Shown here: positions 9,547 to 19,380 of the stretch, in pieces
Layout: every line of letters starts with the position of its first letter
How positions within the stretch are numbered: the first letter of the stretch is position 1
Assembly: GCA_022592445.1 (NCBI GenBank)
Contig: JABYQR010000482.1
Coordinates: forward strand, 1 to 28,098
Direction of reading: 5' to 3'
Origin: Cytidiella melzeri
Lineage: Eukaryota; Basidiomycota; Agaricomycetes; Polyporales; Irpicaceae
Length of the DNA: 28,098 nt
Notes under the pieces: generated by a model
Databases searched by the model: none
Told to the model about the DNA's origin: nothing
The model's input: the letters and a program-made list of their open reading frames with translations, nothing else
Translations under genes and position numbers: made by a program

Positions 9547-10682
9547 AGTGGGTAGAGGCCCAAAGATGTCATATGGAAGTGTTCACCAAAAGCTTTAGCT
9601 AACGATGAAGAGCATAGTTTAGGTACTGTATTGTGATGAATATTGTTCAGTATACAATTCTCACATGGAGTTTCAGTATGTTCAGTTATATGGTCAGTAA
9701 TGATTGACAATGTATCAAGTAGTTTCTTGATCATGAAGTAACTCAAATGACCAAGTTTCTTATGTAGTACACAAGTCAAGTTTGAGTTGTATATAGTACA
9801 AAAATTGTGATAAAAAGTAAAACAATGATCAGAGTTCAGTCTAACAACACCGATTAAAGTAAAAGGTACAGTTAGGTTGTAGTATACATTCCTTAGCAAA
9901 AGTTTGGTATGCTTACCGTCTTTCTGTTCCACTTTGATTACCATGTTGCCGGCTAGCTTCAGAGCAAGTTGTTCTGAGTTGGCAACAGTAAGTAATATAG
10001 TTGGTACAGAGTAAACATTGAAAATTAAATCACAACACAGTGTACCATGTATAGTAGCACCGGTATCAAGGATATGTACAGACTTGTCTGTTGACGTAGT
10101 GGCGTACAGTGGCAGTAGAGTGGAAGAGGAAGTAGTTGAAGTACTTATGTGCATGACCACGTCCGACTCAGAGAGAGCTGAGACCCATGCGCTCTGGTTG
10201 AGGAGAGCACCTTGAGCACCACCTGTCACGTAGTCAATGGTGGCTTGCAAGTACTTGTTAAAAGATGTGTACTCGGTCTCTTCTTCTGACATGTAAGGGT
10301 CAACAACCTTGGTGGTAGTGGTCAAAGGCATGCAAGTAGTAGTGGTTGATGGACCAGTGACGGCTGGAGTGGCAATGGTAGGGACAGAGACAACAGCTTT
10401 GGCAGTCTTGTCCTTGGCTGCAGCGGCAATCATCTTCCTAGTGAGGCCCTTCTTACTCATCACCTCTATGGACTTCTCTGTCCAGGTGTAAGAGGAAGTG
10501 GGCATTGTGTGCCCGGGCTCGTTGCAATTGTAGCACTTTAATTGACTTTGAAGTGTCACAAGCAATCTTCTCCCTTGAGTAAGGAGTGGCAGCAGCAGGC
10601 GCAGTGTGAGTGGGTTTATCCCACTTGTCCTTGCCTTTGTATGAAGAAGGAAGGTGCGTGGCGGGTCTGTTGTGTGGAGCAA
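9513..10682 (-). pseudogene. Copia 1 gag C-terminus, protease and GAG-pre-integrase
   Basis: Near the N-terminus a zinc knuckle 'CYNCNEPGHTMPTS' has Ser where the last Cys of CX2CX4HX4C should be, so it is probably non-functional. 'VHILDTGATIHGT' is the retropepsin active site, with DTGA replacing the more common DSGA/DSGC of Copia. 'HKKLGHLS' and 'CENC' form the zinc-binding GAG-pre-integrase module (HHCC). The frame ends out of phase with the integrase core. Confidence 0.82.
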
Positions 10683-11881
10683 AAGTAGAGGAACCTTTGG
10701 ACTTGGAGTGGTTTGCTGGATGAGAGGTGCCAGTTGTTAAGCTTGCCCTTGAGCTCAACCATTAGAGAGATCAGCTGGTAGCTGTTATTTCTCCCCTCAA
10801 GGAGTAGTGGCGCACACACTGGCCTCATAGTTGGTGCGGACAGAGGTGTAGTGAGGAGGAGTGATGCCAATGACGGCGGCGTAGTAGACCCAAGAGGGAA
10901 GGTCCATACCCTTTGCAGCAAGGCAAGAGACAATGTTTTGGGCATTGTCAAGTAGTTTGTCCATCTCGTAGACTGGACAGCAGAGGTGGAAGAGGGAGTA
11001 GACCTCATTCGTGTCCGAGAAAGTCGTCTTCAGGTTGAAACACTCAGAGAGCTTCTTCATCAACTTGTGAGGGTAGACCTTGTTCAAGTAGTTGGCCATG
11101 ACAGTGTCAGCAATGTGCCCTGCCATGACATTGAAGCAGGCCCTTTGGACCTCTTGGGGAATGGTAAGAAGTAGAATTCAACAATGGTTGTCATTGCAGA
11201 TTTGACGCAGAATTTCCACATCAGCCAACTGTCAGAGCCAGTAAGTTTGCCAACATCAGCAAAGGCCTTGTGCACATCACTGAGAGACATAGAGTAATCC
11301 TCATTATGACGAGGAGGGACAATGAGAAGGAACGACACAGCATGTGCTGAGTCGGTAGGTCCGGATGGTGAGGGAGATGGTGGACAACAAGATTTGGGCA
11401 GTTTGCCCTTGCCTTTGGACTGGTTCTCCTCATCATCCATACTAGAGTCCCCATCATCCAATGATGCCTTGGCAGTGTTCCGTCAATGTTTGTAGTCACC
11501 ACGGAGTACCACAAATGGGGAGCAATGGCAATCAGCGAGAGGTGCTGATACTAGCCGAGAGATTGAGTCTGCGCGGTTGTCGTGTAGCTCGGTGATACCC
11601 CAAGTTACGGGTGCTTTCACTGCTAGTCAAACACTGCCAGATGGTCCAGCAGTCTCAGCAGGAGAGTTGGAATGAGAAGCACTAGGTGCCATTGAAGCAG
11701 TTGGCTGAGTAGAAGGAGGAGGAGTAGGAGTAGGAGTGAATTGAGGAGTGCTCCTGTAAATACAAGGAGGACAAGTGGAGCAAGTAGGCCTGGAGGTAGT
11801 AGTACCACGGTAAAAGTTGGTTTGGTGTTGCTCCCGGGTAGAACACCAAAGTTGGTCTTGATCAGAGCGATCAGAGCTCAT
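10616..11881 (-). pseudogene. Copia 1 gag, frameshifted
   Basis: ATG at 11881 opens a Ser/Thr/Pro-rich N-terminus (to 11627). Gag-like blocks then appear in different frames. 11084-11461 contains 'LTGSDSWLMWKF', resembling the 'L.G.NY..W' start of UBN2/Copia gag. 10797-11126 contains 'LNKVYPHKLMKKLSECF', and 10616-11008 carries part of the same region in another frame. At least three frame changes separate these pieces from the zinc knuckle. The nucleocapsid protein cannot be made from this copy. Confidence 0.68.
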
Positions 11882-11933
11882 ACAGTTGCGGAGGTAAGTG
11901 TAGAGAAGTTTGTAGTGGAGGTAGAGTACTCAG

Positions 11934-11948
11934 GCGGGGCTCATGACC
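11934..11948 (-). promoter_or_regulatory. Copia 1 primer binding site (half tRNA-iMet type)
   Basis: Directly after the LTR end, the minus strand reads 'GGTCATGAGCCCCGC'. This matches, with two differences, the complement of the anticodon stem-loop of initiator tRNA-Met, the half-tRNA primer used by Drosophila copia and yeast Ty5. The fit supports the LTR end at 11949. Confidence 0.6.
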
Positions 11949-12139
11949 TGTTAGAAGGCTATGCAAGTAGAGTAAGACATTGAGAGACAAAGGTAGACTG
12001 GGATCACACAGTGGGAGCTGGGGATCACAGTGAGTTATAGTTATTGATCAAGTATGAAGTCTTATATACGGTGGTTACAAGCGCTTGTATTACAATTCCT
12101 GAAGAATGAAGAAGAATTGTTCCAGTGTGCTCCAGCACA
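11949..12139 (-). repeat. Copia 1 5' LTR (about 191 bp)
   Basis: It is bounded by TGT...ACA. A TATA-like 'gtatataag' is read on the minus strand at about 12060-12068. The inner end is supported by the adjacent primer binding site. The outer end (12139) is a best guess from the terminal ACA, as no second LTR is available for comparison. Confidence 0.5.
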
Positions 12140-12670
12140 TTGATGCCTTTTCAGATGTGACCTTTTTGACCCCAAAGTGTGGCAATTTGATGGCAGAATA
12201 CAGAAAGTAACAGTGTCAATAACAAAACAATGAGTACCGCTGATGGCATCACACTGGCCTTGTTATCAGCCCTTTATAACTTTGTATCAGACCACTTTTG
12301 CAATCAAAACGCACTTTTTGATTTTTACAGACTGAAAATGGGTACAAACCTGTACATATAACACACCATTGGATAGCCCTATCTTGTGGCAACATCCTGG
12401 TACAAACATCCTGTCAATTGAAGTGGAATTGAGCAAGTTGTGGCCAGTCTACTGAAAAAGGTCACTCAGACTCAGATTAAAACTCCACTCTTGCTATGAT
12501 GTCAAATTCTGGTCAGGTACATGTGCAGCAATCTGCAGACATTGCTTGCTCTCTGAACAAAGAATAGAATTAGAAGACATGCCACACATAGTATTGGCTC
12601 TGAGCAAGAGTTACCAGTTTTGGAAGCTAACTACAAAATCTCAATCCCTACATTTTTGGACCATGTAAAT
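12140..12670. other. Non-coding A+T-rich stretch, nothing recognised
   Basis: There is no open frame of note on either strand. The sequence has the same CAG/TGCA-rich, A+T-rich texture as the repeat domain that follows and probably belongs to it. No terminal repeats were found. Confidence 0.4.
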
Positions 12671-12676
12671 TTGTGG

Positions 12677-13712
12677 CTGCATTAGTAGTGAGTACTGTAT
12701 CTGATTGTTTCACAAAGTTCTGCAACTGTTAGTTGCACTCTAAGCAGGAGTTACAATCAGAACACAGCCTGTGGCAGTTCCAATGGGGGTGAGGCAGTTC
12801 AGACATCAACAGTACATGGTTGCATCAGCAGCAAGCACTGCATTGGATTGTTGCACAAAGTTTCAAAACCATCAGTTGCTCTCTAAGAAGGAGGTAAAAT
12901 CAGAACTTAGCCTGTGGCAGCTCTGATGGGGGTGAGGTAATGCAGACATCAGCCAGACATGGTTTCATCAGCAGCCAGCACTGCATTCAATTGGTCCACA
13001 AAATTTCACAACCATTAGTTGCTCTCTCACTGGGTAACCACGGCCCAATTTCCGGTGGAAAAACATGAGAAATATGTGAGAAAAAATGGCGATTTTATGG
13101 TACCTTTTTGTAGCAGAAATAGCGCCAAAAAACACTGAATATTTCATCTTGTTTTTCTTGTGAGCGAATGGATGAAAAAGTGGCTTTTTTCTCAATTCAT
13201 TTTTCCGGCCTTTTGGTAATGCCTCCGTTTAGGCATCACCAAGCATCACCAAAAGGCCGGAAAAACGCATTGAGAAAAAAGCCACTTTTTCATCCATTCG
13301 CTCACAAGAAAAACAAGATGAAATATTCAGTGTTTTTTGGCGCTATTTCTGCTACAAAAAGGTACCGTAAAATCGCCATTTTTTCTCACATATTTCTGCT
13401 ACAAAAAGGTACCGTAAAATCGCCATTTTTTCTCACATATTTCTCATGTTTTTCCACCGGAAATTGGGCCGTGGTTACCCAGTGTCTAAAGAGGAGTTAC
13501 AATCAGCGCACAGCGAGCCTGTGGCAGTTCTAGTGGGGCTGAGGCAGTTCAGGCATCAACAGGACATAGTTGCATCAGCAGCAAGCACTGCATTTGATTG
13601 TTCCACAAAGTTTCACAACCACTAGTTGCTCTATAGGCAGGAGTTACAATCAGAACACAGCCGGTGATAGTTTCAATGGAGATGAGGCAGTTCATACATC
13701 AACAGGACACAT
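12677..13712 (+). repeat. Minisatellite: four ~143-bp units, one interrupted
   Basis: Units start near 12677, 12820, 12963 and 13570. Each runs 'ttgcatcagcagcaagcactgcat', then a 'gattgttccacaaagttt' block, 'gttgc(a/t)ctct', 'ggagttacaatcag', 'cctgtggcagtt', 'tgaggcagttcagacatcaaca' and 'ggacat', with substitutions. The third unit is split by the 457-bp palindromic element at 13028-13484. Subtracting that insert restores a spacing of about 147 bp. A fifth unit lies at 14527-14670, inside the larger repeat array. Confidence 0.85.
13028..13484. mobile_element. 457-bp palindromic (foldback) MITE with CACT termini
   Basis: Termini are CACTGGGTAACCACGG and its complement. The left arm (13028-13217, 190 bp) pairs nearly perfectly with the right arm (13248-13484) around a 30-base loop. 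The right arm is 47 bp longer because 'tttctgctac...ctcacata' is duplicated in tandem. It is flanked by TCT on both sides (13025-13027 and 13485-13487). Removing the element and one TCT restores the neighbouring minisatellite consensus exactly ('gttgctctctaaagagg'), so the target duplication is 3 bp. CACT termini with 3-bp duplications are typical of the CACTA (EnSpm/CMC) superfamily. No transposase is encoded. Confidence 0.88.
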
Positions 13713-13737
13713 GTAACATGTTATAGCAATTGATCTA

Positions 13738-16440
13738 ATGAGACACCCTCAAGCCCTTCATTCTTGAAGCAAGTAATTTTCTAGAATCAGCAGTGAACAC
13801 TGCACAAGATTAATGGCAAGATAAATGAAGCCCCTGGCTACCATTGGTCACTACCTTCATCAATGTATGGCTCCTTTTCCTGCAAACAAACTTATCAATT
13901 CTGGTACAGTTACTTTATCTCAGATCAAGTTGCCTATCAAAGGTGCACCAATAGCAACTGCCCGTAATACAGTCAATATTCATGACCAGAGGCTTGACAA
14001 AAATTTTACCAGGAACAGAGTTGTTTACTGAGGTTCTTTCTGGTGACAAAGTCACAGGTGTGATCAACTATTTCATGCTATATGATTTAGTCAATTTGCT
14101 ATCAATGACATCATTACTTGCAACCCTGCTCCTGCAGTTTACCAAATGTTATCTGGATTATTTGACCTAGTTCAACACCATTAAGAAGAAGACACATGTC
14201 AAACAATCTTTATCTCCATGCTCTACTCCACAAACTTGTCTTAATTCTGTACTCACACCTTTTGTTGCACTTCAAACAATACAGCACAGTCCCTCTTCTT
14301 TCATGAATGATTGTGTGCTGCAGTGAAGACAAACCACCAGCTTACTATACATTACTCATTGAAGAAGCTATCTCCAACAAAATCACTTGTTCAGGCTGCT
14401 ACCAGCACCAAGTTTACTTCCAAATCTGGCTCAAAAAGCAATATTTCATTAAATCTTCAGGAATTGTACTTACTGCTTGCCGGCCTTGCTCATGCTAGTA
14501 CAGTTTTGTATGATGTGAATTTGTGGTTGCATCAGCAGGAAGCACTGCATCTGATTGTCCCACCAAGTTTGACAACCATTTGTTACACTCTAAGCAGGAG
14601 TTACAATCAGAACACAGCCTGTGGCAGTTCCAATGGGGATGAGCCAGTTCAGACATGAACAGGACACATTTAACATGTTCTGGAAGTCAATCTAATGAGA
14701 CACCCTCAAGCTCTTTATTCTTGCAACAAGTAATTTTTGGGCATCTGCAGTGAGTTTTGATGGGCACCGCCAGTGATTGTTGTATCAACAGTGAACACTG
14801 CACAAGATTAGTGATAAGATATATGAAGCCCCTTGCTACCATTAGTGACTACCTTCATTAATGGATGGCTCCTTTTCCTGCAACCAAACCTCCCAATTGT
14901 AGTACAGTCACTTTATCCCAGATCAATTGCTTATCAGAGGTGTCACCAATAGCAAATGCCCATACTACCATCAATATTCATGACTAGATCACTAGGTGAA
15001 GTCCTTACCAGGAGCAGAGCTGTTTATTGAGGTTCTTACTGATGACAAAGTCACTGGTTCAAATACTATTGCGGGCTATATGGCTTATTCAATTTGCTAT
15101 CAGTAACATAATCACTTGTAGCCCTGCTCCTGCGGTTTACCCAAATTATATCTAGATTATTTAACATAGTCCAACACAATCACAAAGAAGAAGTGCATCA
15201 AACAACCTTGAGCTCTACGCTTTACTCCACAAACTTGTTTCAATTCTGTACTTGCACCTGTTGTTGCACTTTAAACAATACAGCATAGTCCTTCTCCTTT
15301 TCTGAATGCTGGCATGCTCCGGTGAAGACAAACCACCCACTTACTATACATTAATCATCAAAGAAGCTACTTACAACATAATGACTTAGTCAAGCTGCTA
15401 TCAGCAGCAAGTTTACTTACAAATCTGGCTCAAAAAGTAATATTTCATTCAATCTTCAGGAATTGTACTTGCCACTTGCTGGCCCTGTTAACGCTAGTAG
15501 AAGCACTGAATATGATGATAGTATGGTTGACATAGATATAAACATGTTGGCAAAGGCCAAGAACAGCTGTACAAGTTCTATTTCAATCTACACCTATTGC
15601 AATGATTGAACCTCCAGGCATAATAAATAGCAAACTTGTTAATAATTATTACATTGCATATTTGCAGCATAGACATAGCTGCAATCTCTCAAAAATTGTA
15701 TTTGCCACATGCCAGCCCTGCTACCACTAGTTTTTGTCATCAGCAGTGAGTTTTGATGAGCACCACAAGTGATTGTTGCATCAGCAGTGAACACTGCACA
15801 TGATTAATGATAAGATATATGAAGCTTCTTGCTACCCTTGGGCAACTACCTTTATTAATGTATGGCTCCTTCTCCTGCAATCAAACTTAACAATTGTAGT
15901 ACAATCACTTTATTCCAGATTAAGTTGTTTATTGAAGGTGTCACCAATAGCAAATGCCCTTACTGCAGTCAATTTTCATGACCAGATTACTTGACAAGGT
16001 TCTTACCAGGAGCAAAGTTGTTTACTGAGGTTCTTTTTGGTAACAAAGTCACTGGTTCAAGGAAACATCTCAAGCTATATGACTTGTTCAATCTGCTCTC
16101 AATAACATAATCACCTTTAACCCTGCTCCTGAAGTTTACCCAAACTGTATCTAGATTAAATAACATAGTTCAGCACCATTACAAGGAATCTTACTCACAC
16201 CCATTGTTGCACTTTAAACAATACAGCACAGTCCCTCTCCTTTCATGAAGGATTGCACGCTCCAGTGAAGACGAACAACCAACTTGCCATACATTACTCA
16301 TCAAAAAAGTGATTTTCAACAGAATGACATGGTCAAGCTGCCACCAGCAGCAATTTTACTTACAATTCTGGCTTGTATCTCATTCAATCTTCAGGAATTG
16401 TACTTGCTGCTTTCCGGCCTTGCTAACGCTAGTGTGGCAT
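13738..16440 (+). repeat. Three diverged tandem ~0.96-1.0 kb repeats (A, B, C)
   Basis: Copies: A about 13738-14510, B about 14695-15495, C about 15745-16440. All three share, in order, 'gtgaacactgcac', 'gatatatgaagcc', 'atggctcctt(t/c)tcctgcaa', 'caccaatagcaa', 'ttaccaggagca', 'gacaaagtcac', 'accctgctcctg', 'gttgcactt(t/c)aaacaatacagca', 'gtgaagac(a/g)aac' and 'caggaattgtactt'. A 'aatgagacaccctcaag' start is seen in A and B. Spacing is 957 bp for A to B and about 996 bp for B to C. A truncated extra end ('attgtatttgccacatgccagccctg', broken as seen at 15694-15721) sits just before C. No intact protein is encoded, although the 3' part of A and C reads in a shared frame ('NLQELYLLL.GLA.AS'). 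Origin and function are unknown. Confidence 0.85.
14527..14670 (+). repeat. Fifth copy of the ~143-bp minisatellite unit
   Basis: It begins 'ttgcatcagcaggaagcactg' and ends with 'gaacaggacaca', between large repeats A and B. The minisatellite therefore appears to be part of the larger repeat unit and to have expanded only at 12.7-13.7 kb. Confidence 0.8.
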
Positions 16441-16492
16441 CAGCAAGGTACAGCCTGCCAGCTCTGCTCATTGAAGCCCAGTATCTTGCTTA

Positions 16493-16653
16493 GGGCCTGA
16501 CTGGCTGTGCATTATGTAGTTGCATTATGGAATAATCCCCCACCAAATAAAATAATCCAGCGCTTAATTTGACTTATTTCCACAGTGACTTATTTCCTTA
16601 TTGGTGGGGGATTATTGATAAGTTGACTACATAATGCAGCACCAATCAGGCCC
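16493..16653. mobile_element. 161-bp Tourist/PIF-Harbinger-like MITE
   Basis: Inverted ends 'GGGCCTGACTGG' and the complement of 'GGGCCTGATTGG' extend for about 55 bp per arm, through 'gcattatgtagt' and 'aataatcccccaccaa'. It is flanked by TTA at 16490-16492 and 16654-16656. GGGCC termini with a TTA/TAA duplication are the signature of Tourist-type elements mobilised by PIF/Harbinger transposases. It has no coding capacity, and the core carries two 'gacttatttcc' repeats. Confidence 0.85.
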
Positions 16654-16656
16654 TTA

Positions 16657-16967
16657 AAGAAATTTGATTGCAATTTCTATCACATTAATTTGGTCAAATT
16701 TGATGCCAGATCAAAACTTTCTGGGTTAGCATGTTACACAATGGCAGTGACCATCAGTCTCACTCTTGCGGCAAGTTTGAACACATGTGGAAACTTGAAA
16801 ATTTCCATTCATCATGCAAGATACTGTAACCATGGTCACTCCAACCTGTGTATTTTCTGATTGTTTCATCAGCATTGCACATGGCCTGCAGAATATAAAG
16901 CTCCTTTGGTTTTAAGCTGCCATCATCATACCACACCTAACAAAGTGGAATATGTGTGCGAGGGGTA
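16657..16967. other. Non-coding stretch, nothing recognised
   Basis: There is no coding frame. It continues the A+T-rich texture of the repeat domain up to the left LTR end of Copia element 2. The five bases before that LTR (16968-16972) are GAGGC. Confidence 0.4.
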
Positions 16968-16972
16968 GAGGC

Positions 16973-17177
16973 TGTTAAGCTTCGAAGATGAGTCTTATTA
17001 TTCTTGCTGCTTCAGCAGCTCTGCTTATATACATGTCTGTATCTACTTATGTAAGCGACTACTATACATGTCTACTTCAGCTATTCTACTGTATTACTAA
17101 GTGCATGACTCATGCATGACTCATGCTATGAGTGCATGACTCATTGTATGACTAGGTTCAGCACTTGTACCAGAGGC
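16973..17177 (-). repeat. Copia 2 3' LTR, distal piece
   Basis: It ends in TAACA on the minus strand (TGTTA at 16973 on the plus strand). The piece is cut at 17177 by the Gypsy insertion and includes GAGGC (17173-17177), which recurs at 24705-24709. It also carries clustered 'tgactcatgc'-type motifs near 17104-17150. Confidence 0.8.
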
Positions 17178-17865
17178 TGTCACGGAGACAGGGCTCGACG
17201 TGACAAAAAGGGACACAATGCGGATGACGACGAGGAGGTGGTGGCAGGCGTGAAGCACAATGCGTTCACCAGCTATCAAACTTATTCAGAAGGCTAGCCC
17301 AGTAAAGACCAAGAGGTCGAGATGGGGGCTAGGAGCGTACATGCAGCAGTATATATAGACTTCAGGGACCTGCGCACAGACCATGTTGAGGGCAGGCTTT
17401 GCAAGAAGCCGTGTGAACGAAGAACAAAAGAACTACCTAAAGGAGAACAATAGCTATTGTCTAGTCCTTGCCAAGAACTCTACCTGTGAGAGAATCTGTC
17501 TAAAAGGAGACCAACTATTGTATTCCATTCCCACACCTGTGAGAACATCCTTTCATAAAGAGAACAATAAGGAAAGAACAAAAGGAGTCCATGTGGACGT
17601 CATTTATGACATCAAACCCTAGCTATGGGCTGAACCATGTGTCTGTAGCCATGTGGTCTTACTTAAGCCAAGTCACATGCCAGTGTGACGTATTAGCAAG
17701 TAATGTGACCGTGTGGAGCGTCTAAGCCACGTGATACGGGCGCTTAATAGACGTGCAAAGGAGTTTGTGCAGAGAAGGTTGCAACTGAGCTGCAGCCCGG
17801 AGTTCTACAGATAAAAACAAGAGGTAAATTGCGAAAATTAAGGGCTAGTCAGGCCATCCATGACA
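17178..17865 (-). repeat. Gypsy 3' LTR
   Basis: 688 bp, TGTCACGG...CCATGACA. It is near-identical to 24017-24704, with differences seen at 'gctcgacg' versus 'gctcaacg' and 'cacaatgc' versus 'cacgatgc'. The minus-strand TATA and start-site region are the same as in the 5' LTR. Confidence 0.96.
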
Positions 17866-17878
17866 TTACCCCCCTCCT
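17866..17878 (-). promoter_or_regulatory. Gypsy polypurine tract
   Basis: The minus strand reads AGGAGGGGGGTAA immediately before the 3' LTR. This is a typical plus-strand priming site for reverse transcription. Confidence 0.8.
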
Positions 17879-18030
17879 AAAATCGAGCGTCCTCGCGAAG
17901 CATCACTGTGCTGTGGTGATAGAGGTCTTCTACCCGTCTACAGGGATTCAGCAGAATTGCCCCGATTGTCTAGTCAGAAGGATGCTAGGAAGTTTCTCCC
18001 CTTCTGGTGTCGTTGACTCGACGTTACCCG

Positions 18031-19362
18031 TCAGTGTGATGTTCTTGAGATATCCAGACCAATGTGTTTGCCTTCATCCCAGCTAAGATCGTATGTAGAT
18101 GGATAGATCGTGCGAAGGAAAGCAGGGTCAGTCTGGGTATTGAACTCCCGAAAGTGCAAGCGGAGATCCGCAAAGAGTGAAGCTTTGATGACCCGGGGCG
18201 CTCCGGGGTTTGCTTTGTAGAAGTCGTCAATTGCTTCTTGACTATTCTCGAGGTTTTCAACCGGTTCCCAGCTATTGTGTCCGTCTGAATACCCTTCCCA
18301 TTTGACAAGGAATTGCAATTTCTTCCAACGTCCGTGTAGTCTGCTGTCTAGCACTTTTTCAATGACGTACTGTTCTTCTCCTTCTATGACGATAGGATCA
18401 GGAGGTGGAGGTACGTCTTTGCCGTTGTCGTGCCAGGGACTTAGACGGTTGATATGGAAGACGGGGTGGATTCGGAGATAGCTGGGTAGATCGAGTTTGT
18501 AATCGAGATCGCCAATGCGTTCGATGACTTTGTACGGGCCGAGTTGTCGAGGACCGAGTTTAGGGGTAGCCTGATGAATCTGGACGTTCTTAGCGTTTAG
18601 CCAGACCATGTCCCCTACTTGGAAGACGCGTGGAGAACGCTTCTCAGACTCGTAAAGTTGCTTCATCTTTTCTTTGCTTAGACGAAGAGCTGCTTCGGTC
18701 TCCTTTCGTACTCGAGCCATATTATCAAGGCGCTCATCGAGTGAAGGGATATTGCTTCGCTTGCCAACTGGTATAGTGAAGTCGGGGCGATATCCGTAGA
18801 TGACTTCAAACGGTGTTTGTGAGTTACCCGCATGTACTCGCGAGTTGAGTGCAAACTCAGCCGCCGGCAGATGATCGACCCAGTCGTCTTGTCGTTGCTG
18901 ACAGAATAGACGCAGATACTGTTCGATAACCTGGTTTTTGCGTTCGACTTTGCCATTTCCTTGCAGATGATAGGCGGTCGTAAAACCAGTCTCTATGCCT
19001 AGGCGGTGATAGAGCGCACGCATGAAGCATGCTGCAAACTGGGGTCCTCGGTCAGAGAACACCTTCTTGGGGATGCCGTGAAGTGGGAATACTTCTTTGT
19101 AATGTACATCGGCAATCCCCTCAGCGTTAACCTTAGTAGTAGTAGGGATGATGTGCGTTTGATCGGAGTAATGGTCAACGTAGACCGCAATCGAATCAAA
19201 TCCCTTAGAGGGTGGCAGCTGAGTGATGAAATCTACACCAATGTGTTCCCAAGGTCCGGCTGGAGTTTCCTGAGGCTGTAGTACTGATTTAGGGTGTGGA
19301 GCGGACTTGTAGCGTTGACAGCGGTCACAGCCTAGTACGTAAGTCTCCATGAAGGCATTCAT
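18031..19362 (-). CDS. Gypsy integrase with GPY/F module and chromodomain
   Basis: 443 codons are uninterrupted. Zinc-finger Cys residues lie at 'GCDRCQ' (residues 11-16); the matching His pair ('CHDTPAAGHLGKH') lies just upstream beyond a TGA. The catalytic core has D44 ('GVDFI'), D104 ('FSDRGPQF') and E140 ('GKVERKNQ'), a perfect D-D(35)E. The GPY/F motif is at about 270-280 ('RQLGPYKVI'). The chromodomain spans about 332-385 ('YVIEKVLDSRLHGRW', 'LVKWEGY', 'SWEPVENL'), followed by an unusual ~55-residue tail. Chromodomains of this group can steer insertion toward methylated histone H3 chromatin, which would fit nesting in repeats; that is inference. This is the 3' end of a gag-pol frame, so its first Met is not a real start. 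Confidence 0.93.
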   Translation of the reverse strand: MNAFMETYVLGCDRCQRYKSAPHPKSVLQPQETPAGPWEHIGVDFITQLPPSKGFDSIAVYVDHYSDQTHIIPTTTKVNAEGIADVHYKEVFPLHGIPKKVFSDRGPQFAACFMRALYHRLGIETGFTTAYHLQGNGKVERKNQVIEQYLRLFCQQRQDDWVDHLPAAEFALNSRVHAGNSQTPFEVIYGYRPDFTIPVGKRSNIPSLDERLDNMARVRKETEAALRLSKEKMKQLYESEKRSPRVFQVGDMVWLNAKNVQIHQATPKLGPRQLGPYKVIERIGDLDYKLDLPSYLRIHPVFHINRLSPWHDNGKDVPPPPDPIVIEGEEQYVIEKVLDSRLHGRWKKLQFLVKWEGYSDGHNSWEPVENLENSQEAIDDFYKANPGAPRVIKASLFADLRLHFREFNTQTDPAFLRTIYPSTYDLSWDEGKHIGLDISRTSH

Positions 19363-19380
19363 CTTCGGCCACCAATATTG

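Larger units (their letters stand above)
8395..12139 (-). mobile_element. Ty1/Copia retrotransposon 1, 3'-truncated and degenerate
   Basis: Read on the minus strand, the order is 5' LTR (11949-12139), primer binding site, gag, protease, integrase and the start of reverse transcriptase. This protease-integrase-RT order is diagnostic of Copia. The element stops within RT at the 'LFAV' position (Copia consensus around TFAPV). The rest of RT, RNase H and the 3' LTR are missing, so it joins directly to the 3' flank of the beta-trefoil gene. Several frameshifts split gag and the gag/protease and protease/integrase joins. It is not capable of autonomous transposition. Confidence 0.88.

Noticed and set aside
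12677..13712. CRISPR-like array
   Set aside because: The units are contiguous, diverged ~143-bp repeats without spacer/repeat alternation, in a eukaryotic context.
17383..17622. 79-codon open frame repeated at 24222-24461
   Set aside because: It lies inside both LTRs on the strand opposite to the element's genes. It is identical because the LTRs are, and shows no protein features.
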